This document shows positions 50,650 through 60,299 of a stretch of DNA of 64,000 nt, piece after piece. The DNA is from CBDFGN01 sp965247065. GTDB lineage: Bacteria > Bacteroidota > Bacteroidia > Cytophagales > Cyclobacteriaceae. The notes beneath the pieces are model-generated. The model ran no database searches. It was not told where the DNA came from and saw only the letters and a program-made list of their open reading frames with translations. The stretch lies in assembly GCA_965247065.1 (NCBI GenBank), contig CBDFGN010000006.1:2728001-2792000 (forward strand). Direction: 5' to 3'. A program made the position numbers and the translations under genes. How positions within the stretch are numbered: the first letter of the stretch is position 1; each line of letters begins with the position of its first letter.

Positions 50650-51549
50650 TCAGGACCAGAGCAGCCCAATCCCGAAGGTCAGTACAAAAAGCAAGGTGGT
50701 CAGAACCATTTGTTTAAGATAGGGGTCCAGTTTGGCTGCGGTCTGATTCTTACTAATCGCCAGGCCATTTTGAATCAGCAGCGGAAGGGAAATGAAAAAA
50801 GTCAATTGGGAAAAGGAATGGTAATCCATCAGCACGAACCATAAGGCCAAAAGGAAGCCGGTGATCAAAAGGAACCAATGGTATCCAACGGCTTTAGACC
50901 TTCCGATTCTAACTGGAATAGTACGTTTTCCCGCCTTAACATCAGCAGAAATGTCCCTTATGTTATTGATGTTCAACACGGCAACCGAAAACAGGCCGCA
51001 ACTAAGGGCCGGAAGCAAAAGCCGGTAATCAAAATCCCCGGTATGAAGAAAAAACGTACCAACCACCCCCAGGAGTCCAAAAAATAATAAAACCGACAGG
51101 TCACCAAGTCCCTGGTATCCATATGGGGAGCTGCCGGAAGTATAGGTTAATGCCGCCAATATTGCAATGAGGCCTAAGATTACAAAACTCAGGAACAATG
51201 GCAAATTCCAACCAAGAGTGAAGTACAAGAGAAGGAGTCCACTAAGAAAAGAAAGAGCTACAAAAACCCCCATTGCGGTTTTCATTTCCGCCTGGGAAAT
51301 TGCTCCGCTTTGAACCGCCCGGGCCGGGCCTTCCCGATGAGAACTGTCGGCGCCATGAACACTGTCACCGTAATCGTTGGAAAGATTGGAAAGAATTTGA
51401 AGAAAGATGGTTGTAATTGCAGCCATTACCAGAACAGGCCAACTGAATAATCCCTCGGCAGCAGCTAAGAAACTGCCCATACCTATGCTGGCCAGGGCTA
51501 GGGGCAGAGTCCTCAATCTAAAGGCAGAGATCCAAGGTCGCAGGGTCAT
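50650..51549 (-). CDS. menA: 1,4-dihydroxy-2-naphthoate polyprenyltransferase
   Basis: The 299-residue protein has about eight membrane segments and the UbiA-family Asp-rich motif NLSNDYGDSVHGAD, plus INNIRDISADVKAGKRTIPV, typical of MenA. It attaches the isoprenoid tail in menaquinone synthesis. Confidence 0.93.
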   Translation of the reverse strand: MTLRPWISAFRLRTLPLALASIGMGSFLAAAEGLFSWPVLVMAAITTIFLQILSNLSNDYGDSVHGADSSHREGPARAVQSGAISQAEMKTAMGVFVALSFLSGLLLLYFTLGWNLPLFLSFVILGLIAILAALTYTSGSSPYGYQGLGDLSVLLFFGLLGVVGTFFLHTGDFDYRLLLPALSCGLFSVAVLNINNIRDISADVKAGKRTIPVRIGRSKAVGYHWFLLITGFLLALWFVLMDYHSFSQLTFFISLPLLIQNGLAISKNQTAAKLDPYLKQMVLTTLLFVLTFGIGLLWS

Positions 51550-51569
51550 GAATCAATTCGAAATCAGGA

Positions 51570-52133
51570 TCAGGAGTCGATTAGTGATAAAATTTCATCC
51601 GATAAGGGTTTTACGGCTGAACCATAGAATTTTACCAATTCCCCATTTCCATTTACGAGATACTTGCAGAAGTTCCACGACGGCTCCTGGTCATTCCATC
51701 CATTCAGCTTTGGCTGGCTTAACCAACCATACAGAGGATCCTGATCTTCTCCTTTGACCGAAATCTTTTCGAACATCTGAAACGTCACCCCATAGTTCTT
51801 TTTGCAAAACGTAGCAATTTCCTTATTGGAACCGGGTTCTTGACCTCCAAAATTATTGGCTGGGAAACCCAAGATGGTAATGTTTTGCCCGTATTTTTCA
51901 TGAAGTTGCTGAAGGTCCGTATACTGAGGCGTATACCCACATTCAGAAGCCAGATTCACAATAAGCAAATTTTGGCCCTTGAACTTTGAAAAATCAATCA
52001 ATTCTCCGCTAATCGACTTCATTTTAAAGTCGTAAATAGACTTAGAATTTTGCTTCGCGTCACCGGGCCGGGTTTCAATCTGGTGAAATCCACAGCCTGC
52101 GATGATCACGGTAATCATTAGTAAATTTTTCAT
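51570..52133 (-). CDS. Glutathione peroxidase-like lipoprotein
   Basis: The 187-residue protein has a lipoprotein-type signal ending IIAGC, and the thioredoxin-like fold with LASECGYTPQYTDLQQLHEK (catalytic Cys), ILGFPANNFGGQEPGSNKEI and WNFCKYLVNGNG. It reduces peroxides at the cell envelope, probably with thioredoxin. It precedes argS by 3 bases. Confidence 0.9.
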   Translation of the reverse strand: MKNLLMITVIIAGCGFHQIETRPGDAKQNSKSIYDFKMKSISGELIDFSKFKGQNLLIVNLASECGYTPQYTDLQQLHEKYGQNITILGFPANNFGGQEPGSNKEIATFCKKNYGVTFQMFEKISVKGEDQDPLYGWLSQPKLNGWNDQEPSWNFCKYLVNGNGELVKFYGSAVKPLSDEILSLIDS

Positions 52134-52135
52134 TA

Positions 52136-53932
52136 TTACATTCTTTCTGGAACATCTATTCCTAATAGACCCATGGCCTTGGCAATTGTTCGTGCCACCA
52201 AATCCGAAAGGGCAACCCGGAAACTGATTATTTGAGCCAGTTCTTCTTTGAACACCGGCACCTCAGCATAAAATCGGTTGTACTCCTTGGCCAGGTCGTA
52301 TACATAAAGAGCAATCACTGACGGCGACAGAGTGGTGCCCGCTTCTATAATTTTATATCCAAATTGACTAAGTAAATATATCAGGTTTCGTTCAGATTCG
52401 CATAACTGTGATCCTTCCGGAAAACTTCCTTCGAACGGATCGATTCGCAGTTGGGTTGCTCGCCGGAGAATTGCCGAAACACGGGCGTAGGTGTATTGCA
52501 CAAACGGGCCAGTGTTTCCGTGAAATTGAATTGACTCTTCCGGGTCGAACAGCATCCGCTTCTGGGGGTCCACTTTCAGGAGAAAATACTTCAGGGCACC
52601 AAGGGCCAACTTCCGATATAGTCCACGAGCCTGTTCAGAGCTGAAATCATCAATTTTTCCCAGCTCCTTGGTGTGTTTTTCAGCCGTATCCGTCATCTCC
52701 TTGATAATGTCATCGGCATCCACCACGGTTCCCTCCCTGGACTTCATTTTCCCCGAAGGAAGATCTACCATACCATAGGATAGATGGTAGCATTGATCTG
52801 CCCATTCGAATCCCAGCTTCTTCAGAATAAGAAATAGAACCTTAAAATGATACTCTTGCTCATTACCTACCGTATAGATTGAACTTTTCATAGCCGGGAA
52901 ATCGCGGTATCTCAAAATGGCTGTTCCTATATCCTGGGTCATGTAAACTGAGGTACCATCGGCACGCAACAAGATCTTCTCATCCAGGCCATCGTTGGTT
53001 AGGTCAACCCAAACCGAACCATCCTTTTTCGGGTAGAATATTTCCTGATCCACTCCTTTTTCGACCTCAGCCTTTCCCAACTCATAGGTTTCAGACTCAT
53101 AATAGGCCTTGTCGAACCGAATCCCAATTGTTCCGTAAGTCTTCTCGAATCCCTGGTAGACCCAGGAATTCATCTTAGTCCAGAGCCTTATCACTTCAGG
53201 ATCCTTTTCTTCCCATTTTCGTAGCATTTCTTGAGCTTCAACCATAAGCGATGCCTCTTTTTCGGCTTCTTTCTGGGATTTTCCCCGATCGATCAACTCT
53301 TGAACTTGAAGCCTGTAATTCTTATCGAATAGGATGTAGTACTTGCCCACCAGCCTATCACCTTTCAAGCCGGCAGAATCCGGGGTCTCGCCCTTGCCAT
53401 ATTTCAACCAGGCCAGCATGGATTTGCAGATATGGATGCCACGGTCGTTTATGATTTGGACTCTGTGCACAGAAGCTCCGGTAGCCATAAGGATTCTGGA
53501 TACCGAATCACCAAGAAATATGTTTCTAAGATGACCGAGATGAAGAGGCTTATTCGTATTGGGGGAAGAGAACTCAACCACGACGTGCTCATTTTGGCCA
53601 TCCATATGTCCTTGTGGATCAGGCTCGTGAAAAAGAGTATGGAAAACGTTTAACCAGGTTGGGTCATTAATTTCCAGGTTCAAGAAACCTTTGACGGTAC
53701 TATAATTGTCGATCAAGCCGCTATGGTCCTGAAGGTACGAGCCAATGGCTTCTCCTGTTTGTTCAGGACCCATACCGCTTATCTTCAAAAACGGAAAGGT
53801 TACTAAAGTATATTCTCCGGAGAATTCTTTGCGGGTGGGTTGTAATTGCACAGCCCCAAGTTCCGGTTCTGAGCCAAAGGCCGAGCCGAAGGCCTTGACT
53901 ATTTGAAGTCGTAGTTCTTTTTGAAGATCCAC
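52136..53932 (-). CDS. argS: Arginyl-tRNA synthetase
   Basis: The 598-residue protein has the class I HIGH site FSSPNTNKPLHLGHLRNIFL, the ArgRS KMSKS form LPSGKMKSREGTVVDADD, the N-terminal tRNA-binding domain and the C-terminal DALR anticodon domain (AREYN... FYAEVPVFKEELAQIISFR). It charges tRNA-Arg. Start fits a standard ATG 4 bases after the ctlX stop. Confidence 0.97.
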   Translation of the reverse strand: MDLQKELRLQIVKAFGSAFGSEPELGAVQLQPTRKEFSGEYTLVTFPFLKISGMGPEQTGEAIGSYLQDHSGLIDNYSTVKGFLNLEINDPTWLNVFHTLFHEPDPQGHMDGQNEHVVVEFSSPNTNKPLHLGHLRNIFLGDSVSRILMATGASVHRVQIINDRGIHICKSMLAWLKYGKGETPDSAGLKGDRLVGKYYILFDKNYRLQVQELIDRGKSQKEAEKEASLMVEAQEMLRKWEEKDPEVIRLWTKMNSWVYQGFEKTYGTIGIRFDKAYYESETYELGKAEVEKGVDQEIFYPKKDGSVWVDLTNDGLDEKILLRADGTSVYMTQDIGTAILRYRDFPAMKSSIYTVGNEQEYHFKVLFLILKKLGFEWADQCYHLSYGMVDLPSGKMKSREGTVVDADDIIKEMTDTAEKHTKELGKIDDFSSEQARGLYRKLALGALKYFLLKVDPQKRMLFDPEESIQFHGNTGPFVQYTYARVSAILRRATQLRIDPFEGSFPEGSQLCESERNLIYLLSQFGYKIIEAGTTLSPSVIALYVYDLAKEYNRFYAEVPVFKEELAQIISFRVALSDLVARTIAKAMGLLGIDVPERM

Positions 53933-53935
53933 AGC

Positions 53936-54889
53936 CTATTCCGTTGGTAAGAAGATTTCGGCTATCATGCATCTTGCGCTACCGCCTCCGATAGATTCAA
54001 TCGTATTCAATCCGCTATGTATGATTTTAGTGTGCTTCCTTAAAACTCCCAACTGTTCCATGTCCAACGAATCAAAGGCCTGATCGGACATTATCAGGAA
54101 TCGTTCATTATTTAAGCCGTATAGCTGGAGCATGTTTCCAGCATAACGGCCGTTTTGATCTTCACTAATTAGAACAACCTCTTTACCGCTTTTTTCCAGG
54201 TTCTGAATGACAGTGGTTCTTTGGTGTGGGTCATCAATGGACTGGGCACAAATCACCGCAAATCCTTCCCCCACATTCATCATCACATTAGTATGGTAGA
54301 TTGGGACGCGCTTACCGTAGTAGTCTGTAAAGGCCCTAAAGATCACGGGGTTGTAATTGAAGTCTAAACAAAATCTATCCAGAACATCACGATTCGTCCG
54401 GTGGGATAACGCTGCATATACGTTGCGATTCTCTCTGTCAAGGACCATGCTGCCTGTACCCTCAAGAAACTTGTGCTCAAGTTCATAAGAGCTATAATCC
54501 TTAATAGTGCGCAAGTTAAAGCCATGTTGATCAGCCAGGTTACGAATAATATCCATCCTTCTTTCCCTCCTCCTGCTTTGTGACAACATAGGGAACAAGG
54601 CCACACTACCGTCGTTATGAAACGAAACCCAGTTATTTGGGAATATCGAATCAGGAGTATCCTGCAAATCGTCACTCTGAAAAACCACAACCTGGATCTG
54701 ATGAGCACGAAGCTTCTCTACCAAATTATCAAATTCACGTAACGCTGATCCCTGGATATCTTCATCGGAAAGACCCGGCGTCCTTTGCTGAAAGATGTTG
54801 TCATCAGCTGTCTGCACATTCCAGCGAAAATGAGCTGGTCGAATCATCAATACCGCATTAGTAATCTGACTATATGCAACTTCTCTCAT
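53936..54889 (-). CDS. ctlX: CtlX-type citrulline/arginine-modifying hydrolase
   Basis: From the ATG at 54889 (the A shared with the upstream stop, TGATG) the protein is 317 residues. It has QITNAVLMIRPAHFRWNVQT, FPNNWVSFH, EGTGSMVLDRENRNVYAALS, HTNVMMNVG and the catalytic Cys in GGSARCMIAEIF, which define the CtlX branch of the amidinotransferase fold. It would convert arginine derivatives to citrulline. Confidence 0.82.
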   Translation of the reverse strand: MREVAYSQITNAVLMIRPAHFRWNVQTADDNIFQQRTPGLSDEDIQGSALREFDNLVEKLRAHQIQVVVFQSDDLQDTPDSIFPNNWVSFHNDGSVALFPMLSQSRRRERRMDIIRNLADQHGFNLRTIKDYSSYELEHKFLEGTGSMVLDRENRNVYAALSHRTNRDVLDRFCLDFNYNPVIFRAFTDYYGKRVPIYHTNVMMNVGEGFAVICAQSIDDPHQRTTVIQNLEKSGKEVVLISEDQNGRYAGNMLQLYGLNNERFLIMSDQAFDSLDMEQLGVLRKHTKIIHSGLNTIESIGGGSARCMIAEIFLPTE

Positions 54890-55800
54890 CACTTCCGGTA
54901 CAACGGCAAGGTTGAACATCGTAGCAATCCCTCCATTTTGGCGGTTTCGGAGTACTTGATCTCTTCAACCGTATAACCCCTTTTACGAAGTTCGCCGTTT
55001 AAACGGGTGAATCCCTTTTCCGACACAATCGTTCCGGGATTTAAGGAGAATACATTGGAATTCATGCTATACATTTCCTCCTGGTCAATTTCGATGCTGT
55101 GCTGGGGCCCAAACAACTCGAGCAAGAAACTGTAATCCTCATGGTTTTTGAATCCATCAGGATAAATGATGGCCTCCCAGTCGCCGATTGGCTGGAAACA
55201 GCAATCCAGATGGAGGGCGTTCTCGCGAGGATCGTGGTCTGATTTCCTGAGTTCAAACTCCTTAACAATACGCTGGGGGAAAGCAGTTTTAAGAAAATCC
55301 ACCCCGGAACGATTGGTGCGGCTTACCACATATTTGTCAAAATCTGGTTTTTCTGAATATCCGACAAAAAGATATTCACCCCAGGCCATTACATCCCCAC
55401 CTTCCACCCTGGCTCCAGGCGGCGGAACCAACCGACTCCCGCTGGATATTTGGGCAATTAAATCGGCGATGCCTTCGATTTCTCTTTCCCGGGGAGCGAT
55501 CATGCTTGCACTTATGAAGATATTATCTATCACAAATCCAATATCCCGCGCAAAGATTTGATTGTAGTGCTCAATAACGGAGGGCCGAAAAACCTGAACT
55601 TCGGATTGCTCAAGAATCCCAAGAAATTCAGCCAGCTCTTTTTCCAGATCAACCTCCTTAGGGTATGTCCCGATCCGGATATGCTCTTTGGACTTCGGGT
55701 CGTAAGCTTCTTCGTAATCTGGTATTCCCAGACTTTCGGCTACACCGAGAACCACTGATTTCAGAGGTGCGGTTTCATCGACGATCTTAACTTCAATCAT
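54889..55800 (-). CDS. Arginine deiminase / amidinotransferase-fold hydrolase
   Basis: The 303-residue protein has the guanidine-modifying fold: VFRPSVIEHYNQIFARDIGF, ARVEGGDVMAWGEYLFVGYS, ENALHLDCCFQPIGDWEAII and the catalytic Cys in GLLRCSTLPL. It is distinct from CtlX but coupled to it by a one-base overlap. Substrate could be arginine, dimethylarginine or a related guanidine. Confidence 0.8.
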   Translation of the reverse strand: MIEVKIVDETAPLKSVVLGVAESLGIPDYEEAYDPKSKEHIRIGTYPKEVDLEKELAEFLGILEQSEVQVFRPSVIEHYNQIFARDIGFVIDNIFISASMIAPREREIEGIADLIAQISSGSRLVPPPGARVEGGDVMAWGEYLFVGYSEKPDFDKYVVSRTNRSGVDFLKTAFPQRIVKEFELRKSDHDPRENALHLDCCFQPIGDWEAIIYPDGFKNHEDYSFLLELFGPQHSIEIDQEEMYSMNSNVFSLNPGTIVSEKGFTRLNGELRKRGYTVEEIKYSETAKMEGLLRCSTLPLYRK

Positions 55801-55912
55801 TGGTCAGGCCAGAAACAAGGGCCAAAAATAGTATTTATTGGGCAAAAACGGGAGGTCAAAATGCAAAGGTTAGAAGGGGCGCGGTTCGCAAAATCCTGTT
55901 GAAACCTAAGGT

Positions 55913-56425
55913 TCAAGAACTACCCCCAATGATTCGAGATGCCTCACTTAAATCTGCAGCCTTAAAGTCCGACTCAAAATCCTCACGGCCGACTCCCACC
56001 GCAACTGATGAAATGCCTAAATCCCGGGCAGGAATCATATCCCGTTCCCTGTCCCCTACCATCCAAGAATTCCTCATAGAAAGGTTATATTTTGCCCTTG
56101 CGCGTTCGAACATCAGGGTGCCCGGCTTTCGCGATAGGGAGTTGCTTACGGTTGGATGATAAGGGCTGTAATAAATAGCGTCCAGTAGATAATCTAGTCT
56201 TTCTTGCATATGCCGGTGGAGTAGTTCTAAGACCATCCGGTCATATATCCCTTTGGAGATCCCGGCTTGGTTCGTAACTACAATTATCAGATAGCCCATG
56301 GATCTTAATGACAATAGAGCTTCTTTAACTCCGGGGATGATCTCAAATTCCTGGATCCGGTATACGTAGTGCCCAAGCTCCTGGTTAATGACCCCGTCCC
56401 TATCTAAGAATACCGCCTTCCTCAC
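55913..56425 (-). CDS. gmhB: D-glycero-D-manno-heptose-1,7-bisphosphate phosphatase-like HAD
   Basis: The 170-residue HAD enzyme has FLDRDGVINQELGHYVYRIQ (catalytic Asp8/Asp10), VVTNQAGISKGIYDR and KPGTLMFERARAKYNL followed by MVGDRERDM. Length and motifs match GmhB, used for heptose in lipopolysaccharide. The typical Cys zinc cluster is replaced around residue 95-105 (YSPYHPTVSNSLSRKP), so specificity may differ. Confidence 0.82.
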   Translation of the reverse strand: MRKAVFLDRDGVINQELGHYVYRIQEFEIIPGVKEALLSLRSMGYLIIVVTNQAGISKGIYDRMVLELLHRHMQERLDYLLDAIYYSPYHPTVSNSLSRKPGTLMFERARAKYNLSMRNSWMVGDRERDMIPARDLGISSVAVGVGREDFESDFKAADLSEASRIIGGSS

Positions 56426-56431
56426 CTAAAA

Positions 56432-57649
56432 TTACTGAAATCGAATAGCACGAATTGGCCTAACCCGTGAAATTATAGCCGTGGGTATGAACAATACCAG
56501 ATACACCACAATGAATATCAACAGATTGAGGGCTAAAATTACAGACAAATTCCATTCAATGGGTACGTAATCCATGTAATAATTAGCTGGGTCCAGAGGG
56601 ATTAACTTGAAGTAATCCTGGATCAACCCAAACCCTATTCCAATTCCATTGCCCCACAACAATCCTTTGATCGTAATCATCGCCCCATTAAACTGGAAGA
56701 TCCTTCTGACTTGCCTGTTTGGATATCCGAGCGCCTTTAGCATTCCAATCATTTGGGTTCTTTCCATTATAAGAATGAGCAATATCGAAATCATATTGAA
56801 ACAAGCCACAAACAAAACCAGGGAAATAAATATGTAGACATTTCGGCCCAACAAAGTCAACCACTCAAATATTTGAATGTACAGGTCAGTTACCTTGTCT
56901 ACATATAAATCGTAATCTACAATACCGTATAAATCGGCCTCAGCTTGTTCCAGGCGATCCTGATCTTTAACAAATACTTCGAGTCCGGTTGCTAGACTAT
57001 CCGGCCAATTATTAAGCCGCCGTATCAATCCGATATCACCCATTACAATCCGATCGTCAAAGTCTTCCAAACCGGTTTCGTAGATGCCAACAATGTTGAG
57101 TTTTCGATAACGCACCGGATTTTGAATGAAATATATGGTTAGGTCATCCCCAAGCTTAAGCTTGAGCTTTTGGGCAATCCGTTTACTTAAGACCACCTGT
57201 CGCACGTAATCGGTATCCGAAAAGGAGAGAAATTTACCTTCAACCAAATATTTGCCAAAGCGATTTTGGTCGAAGCTGGCTCCAACTCCCTTTAACAGTA
57301 CCCCTTGAACCTCCTCTTCGGTCTTGATTAAGCCCGCCTTGTAGCTGTACTCCTGGATATGTTCGATAAAGTCGTACTGCTCAAAATCCCGATAAATCGG
57401 GGTGTTCAGACTCAATGGGAACCCTTCGTACGAGGATCCAATGGTATATTTGGTGATTTGAAGGTGGGAGGCAAAACTGAATATCTTATCTTTGATGGTC
57501 TCCCGAAAGCCGAAAAGAATCTGAAAAGTTACGATCATCGTGGCCAATCCCAGGGCGATACTGGCCACCGCGATTCGGTATATAATCGCGGTGGATGAAT
57601 CGGTCCTTGAATCACTGATGCGCCTCGATATGAAATAAGACAGGTTCAA
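56432..57649 (-). CDS. Lol-type ABC permease (LolC/LolE-like)
   Basis: The 405-residue protein has an N-terminal membrane helix (SIALGLATMIVTFQILFG), a large periplasmic MacB-PCD-like domain, and three C-terminal helices (YIFISLVLFVACFNMISILL, MITIKGLLWGNGIGIGFGL, ILALNLLIFIVVYLVLFIPT). The pattern MERTQMIGMLKALGYPNRQV is typical of FtsX/Lol permeases. It would move lipoproteins toward the outer membrane. 6 bases from gmhB. Confidence 0.88.
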   Translation of the reverse strand: MNLSYFISRRISDSRTDSSTAIIYRIAVASIALGLATMIVTFQILFGFRETIKDKIFSFASHLQITKYTIGSSYEGFPLSLNTPIYRDFEQYDFIEHIQEYSYKAGLIKTEEEVQGVLLKGVGASFDQNRFGKYLVEGKFLSFSDTDYVRQVVLSKRIAQKLKLKLGDDLTIYFIQNPVRYRKLNIVGIYETGLEDFDDRIVMGDIGLIRRLNNWPDSLATGLEVFVKDQDRLEQAEADLYGIVDYDLYVDKVTDLYIQIFEWLTLLGRNVYIFISLVLFVACFNMISILLILIMERTQMIGMLKALGYPNRQVRRIFQFNGAMITIKGLLWGNGIGIGFGLIQDYFKLIPLDPANYYMDYVPIEWNLSVILALNLLIFIVVYLVLFIPTAIISRVRPIRAIRFQ

Positions 57650-57678
57650 CTCAATTGCTTTGCGGGACCGGAAATTGA

Positions 57679-58869
57679 ATGCAAGATATAAAAAACGATA
57701 GGAGCAGATTCAACTTAATTCTATACGCAGTTGTATTTGTAGTTACAACCGCATCATGCCATCATACAGTAGACCACGATCCGATTGCAGGCGCCAGCCA
57801 AATAGAAAAGTACATCGCATCCCTGGAGGGAAATGCCATCGGGATGGTTGTGAACCACACCTCATTTGTTGGATCCGTACACCTCGTAGATACGTTACTT
57901 TCTCGGGGGGTGAGAATCGTGACGGTGTTTTCACCCGAACACGGATTTAGAGGCGATGCTCCGGATGGGGAGAAAATCGATGACTCGGTCGACCCAAAAA
58001 CCGGAACACCCTTTATATCCCTATACGGCAGCCATCGAAAACCTACCCTTGACCAGATGTCAGGAATTGACATAATGGTATTTGATCTTCAGGATGTCGG
58101 CGCACGGTTTTACACCTACATAAGCACAATGCACTACGTGATGCAAGCTTGCGCCGAAAGTGGTATCAAGCTTATCATTCTGGATAGACCAAACCCTAAT
58201 GGCGATTATGTAGATGGTCCACTTTTGGATCCGGATTACCAATCCTTTGTAGGAATGCATGAAATCCCGATCGTTCATGGACTAACCGTGGGCGAATTAG
58301 CCGGAATGATCAATGGGGAACAATGGCTGGGCAAGAATCTCCGGTGCGATCTTGAGGTGATAAAAGTTGTGAACTATAATCACCGAACAGGGTATGAACC
58401 CCCTAAAAAGCCCTCGCCAAACCTTCCTGATTACCAATCCGTTCGATGGTACCCATCCCTATGCTTATTTGAGGGTACCGTCATGAGTATTGGCCGGGGC
58501 ACTTTGAATCCATTTCAAAAGATTGGTTATCCGGACAAGAAGTTTGGGGATTTTCAATTCACCCCTCACAGCATTGAGGGAATGTCAACTCATCCCAAAC
58601 ATAAGGACCAATTGTGTTACGGAGTCGATCTTAGTGGAACACTGGCGCCCAAATCAGTGAACCTGAGTCTACTCCTGGAGTTTTACACAAAATCCGGACT
58701 GGAAGAGGAGTTTTTTACTGCCAGTTTCAATCGATTGGCCGGTAGCGACAAATTAAAGAAGCAGATACTTAGTGGCCAAACCTGGAGTGATATCCGCAAT
58801 TCTTGGCAGGAAGGTTTGAACCAATACCTTGAGATGCGAAAAGAATACCTTTTGTACCCGGACTTCTGA
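57679..58869 (+). CDS. namZ: NamZ-like exo-muramidase (DUF1343)
   Basis: The 396-residue protein has a lipoprotein-type signal (FVVTTASC) and the DUF1343/NamZ signature: GNAIGMVVNHTSFVGSVHLV, TVFSPEHGFRGDAPDGEKID, DLQDVGARFYTYISTMHYVM and ILDRPNPNGDYVDGPLLDPD. The family removes terminal N-acetylmuramic acid from peptidoglycan fragments. Followed by fmt. Confidence 0.88.
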   Translation: MQDIKNDRSRFNLILYAVVFVVTTASCHHTVDHDPIAGASQIEKYIASLEGNAIGMVVNHTSFVGSVHLVDTLLSRGVRIVTVFSPEHGFRGDAPDGEKIDDSVDPKTGTPFISLYGSHRKPTLDQMSGIDIMVFDLQDVGARFYTYISTMHYVMQACAESGIKLIILDRPNPNGDYVDGPLLDPDYQSFVGMHEIPIVHGLTVGELAGMINGEQWLGKNLRCDLEVIKVVNYNHRTGYEPPKKPSPNLPDYQSVRWYPSLCLFEGTVMSIGRGTLNPFQKIGYPDKKFGDFQFTPHSIEGMSTHPKHKDQLCYGVDLSGTLAPKSVNLSLLLEFYTKSGLEEEFFTASFNRLAGSDKLKKQILSGQTWSDIRNSWQEGLNQYLEMRKEYLLYPDF

Positions 58870-58872
58870 TTG

Positions 58873-59787
58873 ATGACAGAACCACGAATTATTTTCATGG
58901 GCACACCCGATTTTGCTGTACCCTCCCTTGAAATCCTATACCATCACAAATTCGACATTGCTGGAGTAATTACCGCGCCCGACAAACCGAAGGGTCGCGG
59001 GCAGCATATAGCAATTTCACCGGTTAAGGAATTGTCCTTGGAAAAAGGACTACGGGTCCTTCAGCCAAACAATTTGAAATCCTCAAAATTTTTACAGGAA
59101 CTGGAAAGTTTAGAAGCCAGCCTCCAGGTTGTGGTTGCCTTCCGAATACTTCCAGAAGTTGTCTGGTCCAGGCCCGAATTGGGTACCTTTAATTTGCATG
59201 CCTCCTTGTTGCCACAATACCGCGGTGCCGCCCCCATTAACTGGGCGATCATAAATGGTGAGGCCGAAACAGGGGTATCTACTTTTTTCCTAAAACAGGA
59301 AGTAGATACTGGATCCATGATCTTTCAAGAACGGGAGCCCATATTACCTGAGGACAATGCCGGGAGCCTATATAAGAAACTTATGGCGAAGGGAGCTGAT
59401 CTGGTTCTAAAGACTGTTCGAGCCATTAGGGATCAGTCCTATACCTTAGTGACGCAATCCGATATCCCGGGACTCAAAATGGCACCAAAGATCTTTAAAG
59501 GTGACTGCCAGATTAAATGGGACCAGCCGGTAAAAAGAATTCATAATTTCATTCGAGGCTTAAGCCCTTATCCCGCTGCTTGGACATTGCTGAATGGCAA
59601 AACCTTGAAAATTTTTGAATCGGCTGACAATGAGGGTAAGGCGACAAAACCCGGAAAAATGTTTACTGATAACAAAACTTATCTTCGTATAGGTGGTCAA
59701 GATGGTTACCTGGAAGTCCTGGATCTTCAACTGGAGGGAAAAAGGAGGATGGCAGTATCGGAATTCTTAAGAGGTTATTCATCATGA
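58873..59787 (+). CDS. fmt: Methionyl-tRNA formyltransferase
   Basis: The 304-residue protein starts at ATG 58873 (MTEPRIIFMGTPDFAVPSLE) and has the 10-formyl-THF site HASLLPQYRGAAPINWAIIN and the C-terminal tRNA-binding domain (FIRGLSPYPAAWTLLNGKTL). It formylates initiator Met-tRNA. It overlaps folA by 4 bases. Confidence 0.97.
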   Translation: MTEPRIIFMGTPDFAVPSLEILYHHKFDIAGVITAPDKPKGRGQHIAISPVKELSLEKGLRVLQPNNLKSSKFLQELESLEASLQVVVAFRILPEVVWSRPELGTFNLHASLLPQYRGAAPINWAIINGEAETGVSTFFLKQEVDTGSMIFQEREPILPEDNAGSLYKKLMAKGADLVLKTVRAIRDQSYTLVTQSDIPGLKMAPKIFKGDCQIKWDQPVKRIHNFIRGLSPYPAAWTLLNGKTLKIFESADNEGKATKPGKMFTDNKTYLRIGGQDGYLEVLDLQLEGKRRMAVSEFLRGYSS

Positions 59788-60290
59788 TTATTTCCATGAT
59801 TGCGGCAGTAGCTGAAAACCGAGTCATAGGCAAGGACAACGACCTTATTTGGAGGCTCCCACGCGATACCCGGTTTTTTATGGAAACCACCAAAGGGCAT
59901 CATGTCCTGACCGGACGGAGAAATTATGAATCAATTCCCGAGAAATTCCGGCCCCTCAAAAACCGTACAAATATTGTGGTTACCAATCAACGGCCCTATA
60001 AAGCTCCAGGGGCGGAAGTGGTTTATAACCTGGACCAGGGAATTCGCCTGGCTGAACACAATGGCGAAACCGAGTTGTTCGTAATCGGAGGTGGCCAGAT
60101 CTATAGCCAGGCTCTCCCCAAGGCTAACCGACTTTATATTACCGAAGTGAAAGCCAAATTCGAAGGTGATGCCTATTTTCCAGAAATTGACGATTCTGAA
60201 TGGAGGGACATCAGCCGCGTTGCCAACTCGCCGGATTCCAACCATCCCTACGCCTTTGATTTTGTTGTCAAAGTCAGAACGGATGGATAG
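59784..60290 (+). CDS. folA: Dihydrofolate reductase
   Basis: The 168-residue protein has IAAVAENRVIGKDNDLIWRL, the NADPH site TGRRNYESIPEKFRPLKNR and FVIGGGQIYSQALPKANRLY, and ends with FDFVVKVRTDG. It makes tetrahydrofolate, which fits the neighbouring fmt. Its end lies 9 bases from the end of the paaN-like gene on the other strand. Confidence 0.96.
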   Translation: MIISMIAAVAENRVIGKDNDLIWRLPRDTRFFMETTKGHHVLTGRRNYESIPEKFRPLKNRTNIVVTNQRPYKAPGAEVVYNLDQGIRLAEHNGETELFVIGGGQIYSQALPKANRLYITEVKAKFEGDAYFPEIDDSEWRDISRVANSPDSNHPYAFDFVVKVRTDG

Positions 60291-60299
60291 TGACTGGAT

